Of a stretch of DNA of 64,000 bases, positions 1 through 10,146 are shown piece by piece. The translations under genes and the position numbers were made by a program. Each line of letters starts with the position of its first letter. Position 1 is the stretch's first letter. The notes below the pieces were generated by a model, which worked only from the letters and a program-made list of their open reading frames with translations, made no database searches and was not told the origin of the DNA. The DNA is from Xenorhabdus poinarii G6 (lineage in GTDB: Bacteria > Pseudomonadota > Gammaproteobacteria > Enterobacterales > Enterobacteriaceae): contig NZ_FO704551.1 in the NCBI RefSeq assembly GCF_000968175.1, positions 2,232,001 through 2,296,000 of the forward strand, in the 5' to 3' direction.

Positions 1-1
1 C

Positions 2-592
2 AATATTGCACAACATGCACAACAAAATATCGCAGCCATTGCCTATTATTTTGGTTCTAAAGAAGGATTATACCTTGCCGTTGTGCAACATATTGCCGAC
101 AAGCTAAGAGCGGAGTTTGCACCTCTTATCGAATCCATTGATCGTTTTTTTGCTGAAACACCAAAACCCTATCCACAAGCGCAAATACTGGCCTTTATTC
201 ATCAGGGGATGGTGAGTTATAACCGACTGATTTTCGAGAAAAGTAGTATCAACATTAGCCGGATCATGTCCCATGAACAATTGACCCCCACTGAAGCTTA
301 CAGTGTCATGCATGATCAGGGGCTGGCCCCCATTTATTCCCGCTTGAATAAACTCATCGCCAACTATATCGGCGCTGATGAACGTCATATTTCAACCCAA
401 ATCCATACCCATGCCTTACTCGGTGAAATACTCTCTTTCCGACTGGCCAGAGAAGCCTTATTGCGCCAAACGGGGTGGGACAATATCGGGGTGAAAGAAT
501 ATGAATTAATCAATCACGTTTTATCGCAACACATCAATTTATTGCTTGATGGATTAAGTGCGCAGACCGTCAGTCAGCCGCAGGTTGAGTGA
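2..592 (+). CDS. cecR: CecR-type TetR-family transcriptional regulator (5' truncated by window edge)
   Basis: The reading frame is open from base 2, so the gene starts left of the window. The visible first residues (NIAAIAYYFGSKEGLYLA) are the end of a TetR-type helix-turn-helix recognition helix and match the CecR/YbiH family as I recall it. The rest, about 170 residues, is the helical ligand-binding and dimerisation domain. In E. coli CecR represses ybhGFSR and rhlE and affects sensitivity to some antibiotics. Here it lies directly upstream of ybhGFSR on the same strand, which supports the assignment. About 30 N-terminal residues of the DNA-binding domain are missing from view. Confidence 0.88.
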   Translation, partial: NIAQHAQQNIAAIAYYFGSKEGLYLAVVQHIADKLRAEFAPLIESIDRFFAETPKPYPQAQILAFIHQGMVSYNRLIFEKSSINISRIMSHEQLTPTEAYSVMHDQGLAPIYSRLNKLIANYIGADERHISTQIHTHALLGEILSFRLAREALLRQTGWDNIGVKEYELINHVLSQHINLLLDGLSAQTVSQPQVE

Positions 593-650
593 ATTCTGTT
601 GATGCAATCCATCATATCCAGGCAAGCAGTACCTAAGCGAACAGTACCAA

Positions 651-710
651 GTAGATAGTACCTAAATAGATAGTACCTAAGTAGATAGTACCTAAATAGA
701 TAATACACTG
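651..710. repeat. 15-bp tandem repeat, about four copies
   Basis: The unit GTAGATAGTACCTAA occurs at 651-665, as ATAGATAGTACCTAA at 666-680, again as the first form at 681-695, and in decayed form at 696-710. Degenerate GTACC fragments precede it at 629-648. G and A alternate at the first position of each unit. The array sits in the 206-bp gap between cecR and ybhG, where the promoter of the ybh genes is expected. Its function is unknown; it could be a multi-site operator or simply a replication-slippage array. Confidence 0.85.
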
Positions 711-727
711 GCATTAAAACGTATATT

Positions 728-769
728 CCCCATGACGCTCAAGTTGCCCCCTTTCTTGAACGCTCGGGG
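728..769. repeat. Imperfect inverted repeat upstream of ybhG
   Basis: CCCCATGACGCTCAAG (728-743) is roughly mirrored by CTTGAACGCTCGGGG (755-769) around an 11-base spacer. It lies 30 bp before the ybhG start. It could be a hairpin in the mRNA leader or a remnant of a short interspersed element. Pairing is imperfect, so confidence is low. Confidence 0.35.
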
Positions 770-798
770 AGATACACTAAACAGGCATAAGGGATAGT

Positions 799-1821
799 AT
801 GAACAGTAAACAGTTTGCTCTTACCCTATTGGCGCTCATTGTTGTCATCGGTGCGATGGTGGGGATGTATTACTATCAGGAACAAAATAGCAGGGCGCTG
901 ACCTTGTATGGCAATGTAGATATCAGAACGGTCAATCTTGGCTTTCGGGTGGCTGGCAAATTGTCTGAGCTACAAGTGGATGAAGGTGATGCCATTGCAG
1001 TAGGACAGACGCTTGGCCGCCTCGATGATGCGCCGTTTATCAATGCGTTAAATCAGGCCAAAGCCGCTCGTGATATCGCCAAAGCCAATCTTGCCAAAGC
1101 AGAAGCCGGTTATCGCCGTGAAGAAATCGCTCAGGTACGATCTGAAGTGGCGCAAAAAGCATCAGCATTCCGTTTTGCGGATAGTTTCCTGAAACGTCAG
1201 CAAGGATTGTGGCAAAACAAAACCCTTTCCGCCAATGATCTGGAAAATGCCAGAGCCGGGCGTAATCAGGCTCTGGCCGCTTATCAGGCTGCAAAAGATA
1301 AATTACGTCAATTTGAAGCGGGTTATCGCACCGAAGAAATCGCGGCGGCAAAAGCGCAACTCACTCAAGCAGAAGCGGCCGTCGCACAGGCTGAACTCGA
1401 TTTAAAAGATACCCAACTAACCGCCCCCTCTGCCGGGGTGATCCTGACCAGAGCCATTGAACCCGGCACCATGCTGGCGGCCGGCAATACTGTTTTTACG
1501 CTGTCACTGACCAATCCTGTTTGGATCAGGGCATACATTGATGAACCCAATCTCAATCAAGCCATTGCCGGACGGGAAATTCTGATTGATACCGATGGAC
1601 GCAAAAATCAGCCCTATCATGGCAAAATTGGGTTTGTTTCGCCTACCGCCGAATTTACCCCAAAGAGCGTCGAAACACCGGATTTAAGAACGGATTTAGT
1701 CTATCGCCTGCGGATTATTGTTCTGGATCCCGATAATGGCCTGAAACAAGGCATGCCGGTCACTTTACGTTTTGCCGATACCAATACGGCTCAAGTCGAT
1801 TTAGCTGACACAGATAAGTAA
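799..1821 (+). CDS. ybhG: YbhG, HlyD-family periplasmic adaptor of the YbhGFSR ABC exporter
   Basis: A 340-residue membrane-fusion protein; E. coli YbhG has 331-332 residues. An N-terminal hydrophobic anchor (about residues 7-26) is followed by a barrel-sandwich half ([19 protein letters not shown]), a long Ala/Gln-rich coiled coil (about 80-200) and the second lipoyl half ([20 protein letters not shown]). It should bridge the inner-membrane ABC transporter to an outer-membrane channel such as TolC. The YbhFSR pump has been linked to export of drugs and cations in E. coli. The stop is 9 bp before ybhF, so the genes form an operon. Identification is strong; the substrate is unknown. Confidence 0.92.
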   Translation: MNSKQFALTLLALIVVIGAMVGMYYYQEQNSRALTLYGNVDIRTVNLGFRVAGKLSELQVDEGDAIAVGQTLGRLDDAPFINALNQAKAARDIAKANLAKAEAGYRREEIAQVRSEVAQKASAFRFADSFLKRQQGLWQNKTLSANDLENARAGRNQALAAYQAAKDKLRQFEAGYRTEEIAAAKAQLTQAEAAVAQAELDLKDTQLTAPSAGVILTRAIEPGTMLAAGNTVFTLSLTNPVWIRAYIDEPNLNQAIAGREILIDTDGRKNQPYHGKIGFVSPTAEFTPKSVETPDLRTDLVYRLRIIVLDPDNGLKQGMPVTLRFADTNTAQVDLADTDK

Positions 1822-1830
1822 GGCGATAAC

Positions 1831-3582
1831 ATGAGCAGTTCAGCCAACATGATAACACTGAACGGCGTGGTGAAAACGTTTCCGGGTCTAGACGTTCCTG
1901 CGATCGCTCACCTCCGGGCAGAAATTCAGGGTGGATCAGTGACGGGGCTTGTCGGCCCTGATGGTGCCGGCAAAACCACGCTGATAAGAATGTTAGCCGG
2001 ATTATTGCAGCCTGATAGCGGCAATATTGACATCATGGGGCTTAATCCCATCAAAGACAGTATTCAGGTACGTGCTGAACTCGGCTATATGCCGCAGAAA
2101 TTTGGCTTATATGAAGATTTAACCGTGATGGAAAATCTGACTTTATATGCCGATCTCCGGGGTGTGTTTGGTGAGGAACGCAAAGCCACATTTCAAACGT
2201 TACTGAGCTTCACGGACTTGACCCATTTTACCCAACGGCTGGCGGGAAAACTGTCCGGCGGCATGAAACAAAAATTGGGGCTTGCTTGTACCTTATTGGG
2301 TAGCCCAAAAGTTTTGCTGCTGGATGAGCCGGGTGTCGGCGTCGATCCCATCGCCCGTCGTGAGTTATGGCAAATGGTCCATGAACTCGCTTCTGACGGT
2401 ATGCTGATCCTGTGGAGTACCTCTTATCTGGATGAAGCTGAGTTATGTCGTGACGTTTTACTGATGAATCGGGGGGAATTGCTCTATCGCGGCCCACCAC
2501 AAGATTTAACACAGGGTATTGCTGGCCGCTCTTTTTTGCTTGATGTCAGGCAAAATGTTCGTCGCAAGGTACTGCAACATGCCCTCACATTGCCACAAGT
2601 GACTGATGGTGTGATTCAGGGGAAATATGTTCGTCTGATCTTAAAGCAATCAGCGGATAAAAATGAATTACTCCAACAAACACTATTTCAACAAATAGGG
2701 CTATCGGCAGCCAATATCGTCGATGCCGAACCACGTTTCGAAGATGCATTTATCGATTTATTGGGAGGCGGCCCTGCTCGTCATTCAGAACTGGCTGAAA
2801 TTCTGCCACAAATCCCGCCAAATCCGACAGAAACCGTGATAGAAGCCTGTAGCCTGACGAAAAAATTTGGCGATTTTGCAGCCACTGATCAGGTGGACTT
2901 TCAGGTAAAACGGGGTGAAATTTTTGGTCTGTTAGGGCCGAATGGCGCCGGAAAATCGACGACCTTCAAAATGATGTGTGGTTTAATGATCCCCACGTCC
3001 GGCAAGGCACTGGTTTTGGATATGGATCTCAAAACCCGTTCAGGTAAAGCCCGCCAGCACCTTGGTTATATGGCTCAGAAATTTTCGCTTTATGGCAACC
3101 TGACGGTTGAGCAAAATCTCAAATTTTTCTCCGGTGTTTACGGCCTGACAGGCCGCCAGCAAAAAGAGAAGATGTCCGGCATGATCCATGCCTTCAATCT
3201 CGACCCGATTTTACATCAAAAGACTGAACGTCTGCCGCTGGGATTTAAACAACGACTCGCCCTTTCCTGCGCATTAATGCATGAGCCTGACATCCTGTTT
3301 TTGGATGAACCCACTTCGGGGGTTGATCCCTTGACACGGCGGGAATTTTGGATGCATATCAATGGCATGGTGGATAAAGGCGTCACCGTAATGGTCACAA
3401 CCCACTTTATGGATGAAGCAGAATATTGTGATCGTATCGGGCTGGTATTTCGCGGCAAATTGATTGCAGCAGGCACGCCGGATGAGCTGAAACAACGGGT
3501 CGCCACGGATACGCGCCCAAATCCCTCCATGGAAGATGCTTTTATCGATCTCGTGGTGAATTACGATAAGGAGCCACAATGA
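1831..3582 (+). CDS. ybhF: YbhF, fused tandem ABC ATPase of the YbhFSR exporter
   Basis: A 583-residue protein with two nucleotide-binding domains. Walker A motifs are GPDGAGKTT (about 42-50) and GPNGAGKST (about 369-377). Walker B motifs are LLLDEP and LFLDEP. The signature is LSGGM (141-145) in the first domain but degenerate LPLGF (468-472) in the second. The switch histidine is present in the second domain (TTHFMDEAE) but replaced by serine in the first (STSYLDEAE). In a head-to-tail dimer this predicts one canonical and one degenerate ATP site. Its last 4 bp overlap ybhS, indicating translational coupling. Cytoplasmic, bound to YbhS/YbhR. Confidence 0.93.
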   Translation: MSSSANMITLNGVVKTFPGLDVPAIAHLRAEIQGGSVTGLVGPDGAGKTTLIRMLAGLLQPDSGNIDIMGLNPIKDSIQVRAELGYMPQKFGLYEDLTVMENLTLYADLRGVFGEERKATFQTLLSFTDLTHFTQRLAGKLSGGMKQKLGLACTLLGSPKVLLLDEPGVGVDPIARRELWQMVHELASDGMLILWSTSYLDEAELCRDVLLMNRGELLYRGPPQDLTQGIAGRSFLLDVRQNVRRKVLQHALTLPQVTDGVIQGKYVRLILKQSADKNELLQQTLFQQIGLSAANIVDAEPRFEDAFIDLLGGGPARHSELAEILPQIPPNPTETVIEACSLTKKFGDFAATDQVDFQVKRGEIFGLLGPNGAGKSTTFKMMCGLMIPTSGKALVLDMDLKTRSGKARQHLGYMAQKFSLYGNLTVEQNLKFFSGVYGLTGRQQKEKMSGMIHAFNLDPILHQKTERLPLGFKQRLALSCALMHEPDILFLDEPTSGVDPLTRREFWMHINGMVDKGVTVMVTTHFMDEAEYCDRIGLVFRGKLIAAGTPDELKQRVATDTRPNPSMEDAFIDLVVNYDKEPQ

Positions 3583-4754
3583 GTTATCCAGAACACAACA
3601 CCGCCCAACCGGTAACACACCAGAAAGCGGCTCGTTTTTCATGGCGTCGATTGAAAGCACTCTGTATCAAGGAGACGAAACAGATTATCCGTGATCCTAG
3701 TAGTGCTTTAATTGCGGTCGTGATCCCATTGATGTTACTGTTGATTTTTGGCTATGGCATTAATTTGGATTCCAGCAAACTTCGCCTCGGCATTTTAATG
3801 GAACAGCAGAGCAAAGACGCCCGTGAATTAGTGCATGTCTTTACAGGATCGCCTTATATTGATGCCATGATCAGCGACAATCGCCAGCATCTCATCAAAA
3901 AAATGCAGGAAAACCAAATCCGCGGTATTATCGTTATTCCGGTCAATTTTGATGCTCTGCTTGCCCGTCCAGACAACCTCGCCCCCATTCAGGTGATCAC
4001 CGATGGCAGTGAACCCAACACCGCCAATTTTGTTCAGGGTTATACCAAAGGTATCTGGCAAATTTGGTTACAACAACGAGGGCAAAATCAGGGAGTATCA
4101 ACAACCCCCTTGATTGATACACAAATTCGCTATTGGTTTAACCCCGCCGCCATCAGCCAACATTTTCTTATTCCCGGCGCTGTCTCGATTATTATGACCG
4201 TAGTCGGTGCAATTCTGACCTCCCTGGTGGTTGCCCGTGAATGGGAACGCGGAACGATGGAAGCCCTGCTTTCAACTCAGGTCACCCGCATTGAATTACT
4301 GCTCGCTAAATTATTGCCCTACCAAATGCTCGGTTCTTTTGTCATGGTGCTTTGCATGGTATTCACGGTTTTTGTCCTGGGTGTCCCTTATCGCGGTTCC
4401 TTGTGGATATTAGCGTTAGTCTCCAGCCTTTATCTCGCTACCGCGTTGGGTATGGGTCTGCTCATTTCTACCCTGACACGTAATCAGTTTAATGCTGCAA
4501 TGATTTCGCTGAATGCCGCTTTTTTACCTGCCATCATGCTGTCTGGCTTTGTATTCGAAATAGACAGTATGCCCGTACTGATTCAGGCTTCCACTTACGT
4601 GATACCTGCCCGTTACTTTGTCAGTAGCCTACAGACACTCTTTCTGGCTGGAAACATCGGTACGGTGTTGATGACCAATCTGCTTCTGCTACTTGCCAGT
4701 TCCATCGTCTTTATCGGCCTGACCGCGTGGAAAACCCGCCGGCATCTGGATTAA
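3579..4754 (+). CDS. ybhS: YbhS, ABC-2 type permease
   Basis: A 391-residue permease of the ABC-2 family. One N-terminal membrane segment ([17 protein letters not shown]) is followed by a large periplasmic domain and five C-terminal segments. The conserved [18 protein letters not shown] segment couples to the ATPase. Its ATG overlaps the ybhF stop (ATGA). YbhS and YbhR are probably a heteromeric membrane pair served by the fused ATPase YbhF. The N-terminus is a few residues longer than the E. coli protein (377), with no better start apparent. Confidence 0.92.
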   Translation: MSYPEHNTAQPVTHQKAARFSWRRLKALCIKETKQIIRDPSSALIAVVIPLMLLLIFGYGINLDSSKLRLGILMEQQSKDARELVHVFTGSPYIDAMISDNRQHLIKKMQENQIRGIIVIPVNFDALLARPDNLAPIQVITDGSEPNTANFVQGYTKGIWQIWLQQRGQNQGVSTTPLIDTQIRYWFNPAAISQHFLIPGAVSIIMTVVGAILTSLVVAREWERGTMEALLSTQVTRIELLLAKLLPYQMLGSFVMVLCMVFTVFVLGVPYRGSLWILALVSSLYLATALGMGLLISTLTRNQFNAAMISLNAAFLPAIMLSGFVFEIDSMPVLIQASTYVIPARYFVSSLQTLFLAGNIGTVLMTNLLLLLASSIVFIGLTAWKTRRHLD

Positions 4755-4775
4755 ACGGGATAAAAAGGAGAGAGC

Positions 4776-5882
4776 ATGTTTTATCGTCTGTATACCCTCA
4801 TTATGAAAGAGTTACAGTCTCTTCTGCGTGAACCGCAAACACGGAACATTCTGATTTTAACCGTAATTATACAAATGATCCTGTTTCCGTGGGCAGCCAC
4901 ACTGGAAGTCAAGAACGCCACCATCGCCATTTATAATGAAGACAAAGGGCAGGCATCGATTGAATTAACGCAGCGGCTGGCAAAATCGAAAGCCTTTCCT
5001 GATGTGATTTTGCTAACCAGTTCGCAAGCAATACGCCCCACCTTAGATAACCGTAAAGCGCTACTGCTGGTACGTTTTCCACAAAATTTCAGTGCGAATC
5101 TCGCCAATCATCATCCGGCTTCAATCCAGGTTTTGCTGGACGGACGTAATTCAAATAGCGCTCAGATTGCTGCCAACTATATCCAGCAAATTGTGCTGGA
5201 TTATCAAAAACAATTATTGGGCAATAGCGCCAATTTCAATCACAGTGAGTTAATGATTCGTAATTGGTATAACGCCAATTTGGATTATAAGTGGTTTGTT
5301 GTACCATCATTGGTTGCCATGATTACCACCATTGGCGTACTCATCGTTACAGCGCTGTCGGTCGCGCGTGAACGGGAACAAGGAACGCTGGATCAATTGC
5401 TGGTTTCTCCATTGGAGACATGGCAAATATTCCTTGGTAAAGCCATTCCGGCGTTGATCGTCGCGACGATGCAAGCCAGTATTGTTTTGTTGATTGGCAC
5501 GCTGTGCTATCAAATCCCTTTCGCGGGTTCATTATTGTTATTTTATGGTTGCATGTTGATTTATGGATTATCGCTAGTGGGTTTCGGCTTACTGATTTCG
5601 GCGGTTTGTTCTACTCAGCAGCAAGCGTTTATCGGGGTATTTGTGTTTATGATGCCGGCTATCCTCCTTTCCGGCTATATCTCTCCGGTTGAGAATATGC
5701 CCGTTTGGTTACAAAACATCACCTGGATTAACCCCATCCGACATTTTACTGATATCACCAAACAGATTTATTTAAAAGGGGCTGATTTAGCTGTGATTTG
5801 GCCAAATCTCTGGCCTCTATTGGTCATTACGGCAACGACGGGGGGAGGAGCTTATTACCTGTTCCGCCGTAAGATTGCGTAA
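4776..5882 (+). CDS. ybhR: YbhR, ABC-2 type permease
   Basis: A 368-residue permease homologous to YbhS, with one N-terminal membrane segment, a periplasmic domain and a C-terminal membrane bundle. The coupling motif [20 protein letters not shown] is visible. It lies 21 bp after ybhS behind a good ribosome binding site (AAGGAG at 4766-4771). It is the last gene of the ybhGFSR operon. The topology and the NxxRHF segment near the C-terminus ([18 protein letters not shown]) are typical for the family. Confidence 0.92.
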   Translation: MFYRLYTLIMKELQSLLREPQTRNILILTVIIQMILFPWAATLEVKNATIAIYNEDKGQASIELTQRLAKSKAFPDVILLTSSQAIRPTLDNRKALLLVRFPQNFSANLANHHPASIQVLLDGRNSNSAQIAANYIQQIVLDYQKQLLGNSANFNHSELMIRNWYNANLDYKWFVVPSLVAMITTIGVLIVTALSVAREREQGTLDQLLVSPLETWQIFLGKAIPALIVATMQASIVLLIGTLCYQIPFAGSLLLFYGCMLIYGLSLVGFGLLISAVCSTQQQAFIGVFVFMMPAILLSGYISPVENMPVWLQNITWINPIRHFTDITKQIYLKGADLAVIWPNLWPLLVITATTGGGAYYLFRRKIA

Positions 5883-6383
5883 TATAACCACCAACAAATC
5901 ATCAAACACCACCGCAAGTTGCACCTACTTAATTGTAACGAATGATAGGCGCAATGAGCGGCTGCTCATGCTCACGTTATATCAGCAGCAGTAGATACTT
6001 CTACTGGAAAAGTCTATTCCGGTTTTAGTGACCAGCCTCATCCAACCACACTTCATCGCCATTTTTTAAGACTTATACACATACCTCAGCACCGAATCAA
6101 ATGAAACACAAATGAAATATTTTATTAACATGTGAATTGTCACACAACTGCATCGCACATTTGATTCGACATCACATTTTTTCCATTAAATTCAATTTGA
6201 AAATGGAATATCAAAAATAATTCGGCATACTTAGCAAAGACCAATTGTTTCAAAAACGTTAAATTTTTATTAAAAATTTAACTCATTAAAGCCTCTATTT
6301 TAACAAAAGGGGCACCTCTTAAACGTTGCCATTAACAGGCAATAAGCTAACAACTAACAAATGGTTTTTAAGGAGAATGCTCA
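5883..6383. other. Intergenic region between ybhR and the autotransporter gene
   Basis: Five hundred bases with no plausible coding frame. The left half has a small hairpin-like GAGCGGCTGCTCATGCTC segment at 5957-5974. The right half (about 6060-6380) is strongly AT-rich, as expected of the promoter region of the autotransporter gene, and ends in a clear AAGGAG ribosome binding site at 6369-6374. I see no convincing terminator for ybhR and no conserved operator. Confidence 0.6.
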
Positions 6384-8591
6384 ATGAAAAAAGCATTTTT
6401 ATTCATACCTGCACTGCTAGCGATTTCAATCAATCCCCTTGCCCATGCCCATATTGATAAAAATGTGTATGTTTTTGGTGGAGATAGCACGACTGATACA
6501 GGAAATGCCCGCGCCGAAACAATTAAAAATGCAAAACCTGAAGAAAGGGAAGATGCGGAAAAACTCCACGCACGCTACACGACTGATGGGAATAAAGAAA
6601 AAGTTGCTGTTGAAGTATTTTCTGGCCGCAACTTAATACCCTCTGAAGAAGGTGGCACCAATCATGCCAAAGCAGGAGCAACGGCTACCGGAGCATTTAA
6701 TCCCGAAGATCCCAACAACACGACAGCAAAACAGCTCAACGATTTTCTGGAAAACAATAAGATCGACCCTGACGGAATCTATTTTCATTGGGTAGGCGGG
6801 AATGATATTAAAACGGCGTTAATGGCAAATCTGGGAAAACTGTTTGACCTCAGTGATAAATCCTCTTGGAAACCTGATGATATAATCAAAGAAAGTGCGA
6901 ACGCTACCGCAGCACAAATTAACACATTGGTGAAACACGGGGATGGATTAGTTGTCGCTCCCACTGTGCCTGATATTGGCAAAACACCAAAATTGTTGGA
7001 AGCCGTTTTGGCATCAGGGATAAAAATGAAAGTGAATAAAATAGTGGATGCCGAAATAGAGAAAATGGACCCGTTTGTGCGCGATCTTCTCGGAAACACA
7101 ATCAGATCAACCGTCCAAAAAAAAACACAAGAACAAATAGAAAGTATTTTAGGCGAAGTACACTTAAGCATTAATCAAGCCACCATCGTTAGCGAAGAGG
7201 CACGTCAACTCGCCCTCCAAAAGCTATTCAAGACATTGGGGCAGTTATCTGAAAACAAGGTTAAAGCGCTGGCGATGGAATATCAAAGCCAACTTAAAAT
7301 GCTTGGCATAGACCTTGAAAAGATTAAATTAGATCCCACCGCCATTGAGAAAGAACTCGCCGAGGCTTATAACAAGGCCAGCACTGCTGCGACAAGCCTC
7401 ACCGAGGCTTATAACAAGCGAGTAGATAATGAAATCAGCGGTAATATCTTACGTGCAGATATTAATGGCCTGCTGCGTGAGGTTATGTCTAATTCCATCA
7501 TCTATGGCTTCGGCAATAATTTGGGTTATGCCTGTGGCGTAGGCGTCGATGCGAACAAATGCACTTCCAAACCTAAAACGACCAAAGAACAAGGCCCTAA
7601 AGATTTTGATGACAGTAAAGAGTTTATCTTCTCGGATGGTTTCCATCCATCACCACTGGCACACAAGATCATGGGCCAATATTTTGAATCCATTTATGTC
7701 GCCCCATCACAGGTGATGATCCTGAATCAGGTCAATCGTGCTCCAGTTAAAGGCACTCGAGCTTCTCTTGATGGTCACCTGCAACAATTACGCCATGGTG
7801 GTCATCAACCAGGAAAATTGGGTGTCTTCGGTGCCTATACTGGCAATCGTCATCACTCCTTTACTTTAGGTGGCGACTATCAACTGACAGAAAACTTTTT
7901 GCTGGGTGTGCTGTACGCCAATGACAAATCCGAGCGTTCCCCTATTTCCAATTTTACCTACAATGGAAATGCTCATGTAGCAACGGGTTATGCCCTATGG
8001 AATGTCTTTAACAACGCATGGGTGAACGCTGATCTCCACTATGCTCACATGAGTTACGACCTGACCCGCAACATTCAACTTGGGAAAGCTACTCGTAGAG
8101 AAAGCGGTTCAACGAAAGGGAAACAATGGGGAGCTCGTTTTACGGCGGGTTGGGATATACCTGTCACAAACGTCGTCAGCACCAGCCCTATTATTCAATT
8201 TGCTTGGGATAAAGGCGATGTCAAAGGCTACCGAGAATCCGGTAACAACAGTACCTCCATGCATTTTAGTGACCAGCATTACACATCTAAAGTAGGGACA
8301 TTAGGATGGCGTGTCGATACCCAATTGGGGCGTTTCAATCCTTATGCTGCTGTAGCATTTCATCACCAGTTCGGGGATACACGCTACAAACTGCGCAGCG
8401 CCATTCATTCCACCACAAACGCCTTTGTTATGGAGAGTGGTAAACAGAGCAAAGACTGGCGCCAATACACAATAGGCACAAATGCGAATCTGTTTAATGA
8501 TGTACATGGTTTTGCTTCCGTCACACGTAACGAAGGCCATTCGCAAGATCCCAATTACAATTTTAGTTTGGGGATCAACGTCCGATTCTGA
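6384..8591 (+). CDS. GDSL-family autotransporter lipase/esterase
   Basis: A 735-residue type Va autotransporter. It has a signal peptide (residues 1-22, MKKAFLFIPALLAISINPLAHA), a GDSL hydrolase passenger and a C-terminal beta-barrel (about 470-735) ending in phenylalanine. Block I is FGGDSTTDTG with nucleophile Ser35, block III contains GGND, and block V DGFHPSPLAHK supplies Asp418 and His421. The family hydrolyses short- to medium-chain lipid esters at the cell surface. Between blocks III and V lies a long lysine/alanine-rich helical stretch (about 180-350) with a repeated EAYNK motif, unusual for the compact GDSL fold. Xenorhabdus is known to make secreted lipases, but I do not assign a symbol. 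ATG follows AAGGAG. Confidence 0.88.
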   Translation: MKKAFLFIPALLAISINPLAHAHIDKNVYVFGGDSTTDTGNARAETIKNAKPEEREDAEKLHARYTTDGNKEKVAVEVFSGRNLIPSEEGGTNHAKAGATATGAFNPEDPNNTTAKQLNDFLENNKIDPDGIYFHWVGGNDIKTALMANLGKLFDLSDKSSWKPDDIIKESANATAAQINTLVKHGDGLVVAPTVPDIGKTPKLLEAVLASGIKMKVNKIVDAEIEKMDPFVRDLLGNTIRSTVQKKTQEQIESILGEVHLSINQATIVSEEARQLALQKLFKTLGQLSENKVKALAMEYQSQLKMLGIDLEKIKLDPTAIEKELAEAYNKASTAATSLTEAYNKRVDNEISGNILRADINGLLREVMSNSIIYGFGNNLGYACGVGVDANKCTSKPKTTKEQGPKDFDDSKEFIFSDGFHPSPLAHKIMGQYFESIYVAPSQVMILNQVNRAPVKGTRASLDGHLQQLRHGGHQPGKLGVFGAYTGNRHHSFTLGGDYQLTENFLLGVLYANDKSERSPISNFTYNGNAHVATGYALWNVFNNAWVNADLHYAHMSYDLTRNIQLGKATRRESGSTKGKQWGARFTAGWDIPVTNVVSTSPIIQFAWDKGDVKGYRESGNNSTSMHFSDQHYTSKVGTLGWRVDTQLGRFNPYAAVAFHHQFGDTRYKLRSAIHSTTNAFVMESGKQSKDWRQYTIGTNANLFNDVHGFASVTRNEGHSQDPNYNFSLGINVRF

Positions 8592-8638
8592 ATGTGTCAC
8601 GATTCGCGCGAGAAAAAACGCGGTTTGCTGGAGACTCA

Positions 8639-8666
8639 ACAACCACCGATGTTAGTCGGTGGTTGT
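8639..8666. repeat. Perfect 11-bp hairpin downstream of the autotransporter gene
   Basis: ACAACCACCGA (8639-8649) and TCGGTGGTTGT (8656-8666) pair perfectly around a 6-base loop. No U-tract follows, so it is probably a 3' stabilising hairpin placed ahead of the true terminator at 8677-8707. Confidence 0.75.
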
Positions 8667-8676
8667 CAATAATCTG

Positions 8677-8707
8677 AAAAATCCCCCAATAGAAATTGAG
8701 GGATTTT
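8677..8707. terminator. Bidirectional rho-independent terminator between the autotransporter gene and ybhL
   Basis: AAAAATCCCCCAAT (8677-8690) pairs with ATTGAGGGATTTT (8695-8707) around the loop AGAA. The A-run on one side and T-run on the other let it act on both convergent genes. Confidence 0.85.
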
Positions 8708-8768
8708 GGCAGGAAAAACAGGCCAACGCCGGGTTCTTATATTAAAAAATAAGGCGATATATCCGCAG

Positions 8769-9479
8769 TTATCGGCGATCACCCAAAATACGCAGCAACA
8801 TCAGGAACAGATTAATGAAGTCCAGATACAGAGTCAGTGCGCCCGTAATAGAATACCTGCGCAAGTTCTCTCTATCATTCATATCCAGCTCTTCCCCCAT
8901 TTCTTTCAGTTTTTGGGTATCGTACGCAGTCAAGCCAGCAAAAACCAAAACACCAATATAAGTGATGACCCACGTTAATGCGGAGTTTTTCAGCCAGAGG
9001 TTCAACAGAGAAGCCAGAACGATACCAATGAGCCCCATAAATAGGAAGTTACCCAGACCACTGAGGCTACGCTTGGTGGTATAACCATAAACGCTCAATG
9101 CGCCGAACATCCCCGCTGACACAATAAAGGTACTGGCAATAGAACTAGCGGTATAAGCCACAAAGATGACCGAGAGTGTCAACCCGGTCAACATGGAGTA
9201 CAGCATAAACAGCCCTGTTGCCAGCGCCCCGCTCATTTTATGCACTAAACCAGACAGCACAAACACCAGTGCAAGCTGTGCAATCACCAAACCATAAAAA
9301 ATAATGTTGCTGGAAGTAATGATGGAGAAAATTTCAGCGGTATTTGCCACATACCCTGCAACAAATGCCGTTAACAGCAGGCCACAAGTCATCCAGCCAT
9401 AAACTTGCGCCATATAACTTTGTATACCAGAACCCGCTTTCTGGACAATCGAATCATTAGGACGTTGATATCGATCCAT
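8769..9479 (-). CDS. ybhL: YbhL, Bax inhibitor-1 (TMBIM) family inner-membrane protein
   Basis: A 236-residue protein with seven predicted membrane helices and the C-terminal BI-1 signature (LDFINLFLMLLRILG). The start MDRYQRPNDSIVQKAGSG matches E. coli YbhL (234 residues). An upstream in-frame start would add 19 residues and is rejected, because AAAGG lies 8 bases before the chosen ATG. The family includes pH-sensitive calcium-leak channels and FtsH-interacting proteins; the exact role of YbhL is not settled. It is monocistronic and convergent with the autotransporter gene. Confidence 0.92.
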   Translation of the reverse strand: MDRYQRPNDSIVQKAGSGIQSYMAQVYGWMTCGLLLTAFVAGYVANTAEIFSIITSSNIIFYGLVIAQLALVFVLSGLVHKMSGALATGLFMLYSMLTGLTLSVIFVAYTASSIASTFIVSAGMFGALSVYGYTTKRSLSGLGNFLFMGLIGIVLASLLNLWLKNSALTWVITYIGVLVFAGLTAYDTQKLKEMGEELDMNDRENLRRYSITGALTLYLDFINLFLMLLRILGDRR

Positions 9480-9670
9480 GACGATTACCTTTTCATAAAA
9501 GAGTTTAAGGATTAAGACTGTTAAAAAACAACCCACTTAAAAGCTATACATTAGCATAGAACATGAATAAAACCATCCGCCAATTAATGGCTATTTCAGT
9601 GATATATTATTTATCCAGCCCGTTTTCAAGATAATTCACAAAACAACCCCTTGAACACAATTTCAGCCTA

Positions 9671-10144
9671 TTATGACCCGAATGATGACCAACGGTTTAT
9701 TGCCTCCTGATCACTTTGTCTCGTTTCGACCCAACGTTCTCCCTCTCCCTGCGCAAGCGATTCTTTTTTCCAGAAGGGGGCCTGCGTTTTCAGATAATCC
9801 ATAATAAATTCAGCCGCCATAAAAGCCCTATGACGGTGAGAGCTGGTCACGCCAACAAAGACAATCTCATCCCCCGGGTACAGTTCTCCCACGCGATGGA
9901 TAACGCTGACTCGTTGTAAAGGCCAGCGTTGGCGCGCTTCATCAACAATGTTCTGTAACTGCTTTTCTGTCATGCCAGGATAATGTTCCAATGTCAGTGA
10001 ATGAACGCTATCTCCCAGGTTATGGTGACGAACTTTGCCGGTAAAAGTCACTATTGCTCCTTCTTCATCACCCTGTGAGAGCCATTGATATTCTTCACCG
10101 ACATGGAACACCTCGCGTTGAACATTGATCCGAGTATTTTCCAT
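9671..10144 (-). CDS. moaE: MoaE, molybdopterin synthase catalytic subunit
   Basis: A 157-residue large subunit of molybdopterin synthase, close in length to E. coli MoaE (150). It converts precursor Z (cPMP) to molybdopterin using sulfur carried on the C-terminus of MoaD. Family hallmarks are GAIVTFTGKVR, LEHYPGMTEKQL and APFWKKE, the last containing the active-site lysines. The start has a GGAGG ribosome binding site inside the end of moaD, so the two genes are coupled. Last gene of moaACDE. Confidence 0.96.
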   Translation of the reverse strand: MENTRINVQREVFHVGEEYQWLSQGDEEGAIVTFTGKVRHHNLGDSVHSLTLEHYPGMTEKQLQNIVDEARQRWPLQRVSVIHRVGELYPGDEIVFVGVTSSHRHRAFMAAEFIMDYLKTQAPFWKKESLAQGEGERWVETRQSDQEAINRWSSFGS

Positions 10145-10146
10145 TG

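Noticed and set aside
721..770. Resemblance of the inverted repeat before ybhG to ERIC-type elements
   Set aside because: Only short end-like segments (TATATTCCCC, TCAAGTTGC) are present; the central conserved ERIC sequence is missing.
8706..8978. 90-codon plus-strand frame antisense to ybhL
   Set aside because: It overlaps the 3' half of ybhL in antisense and starts inside a terminator.
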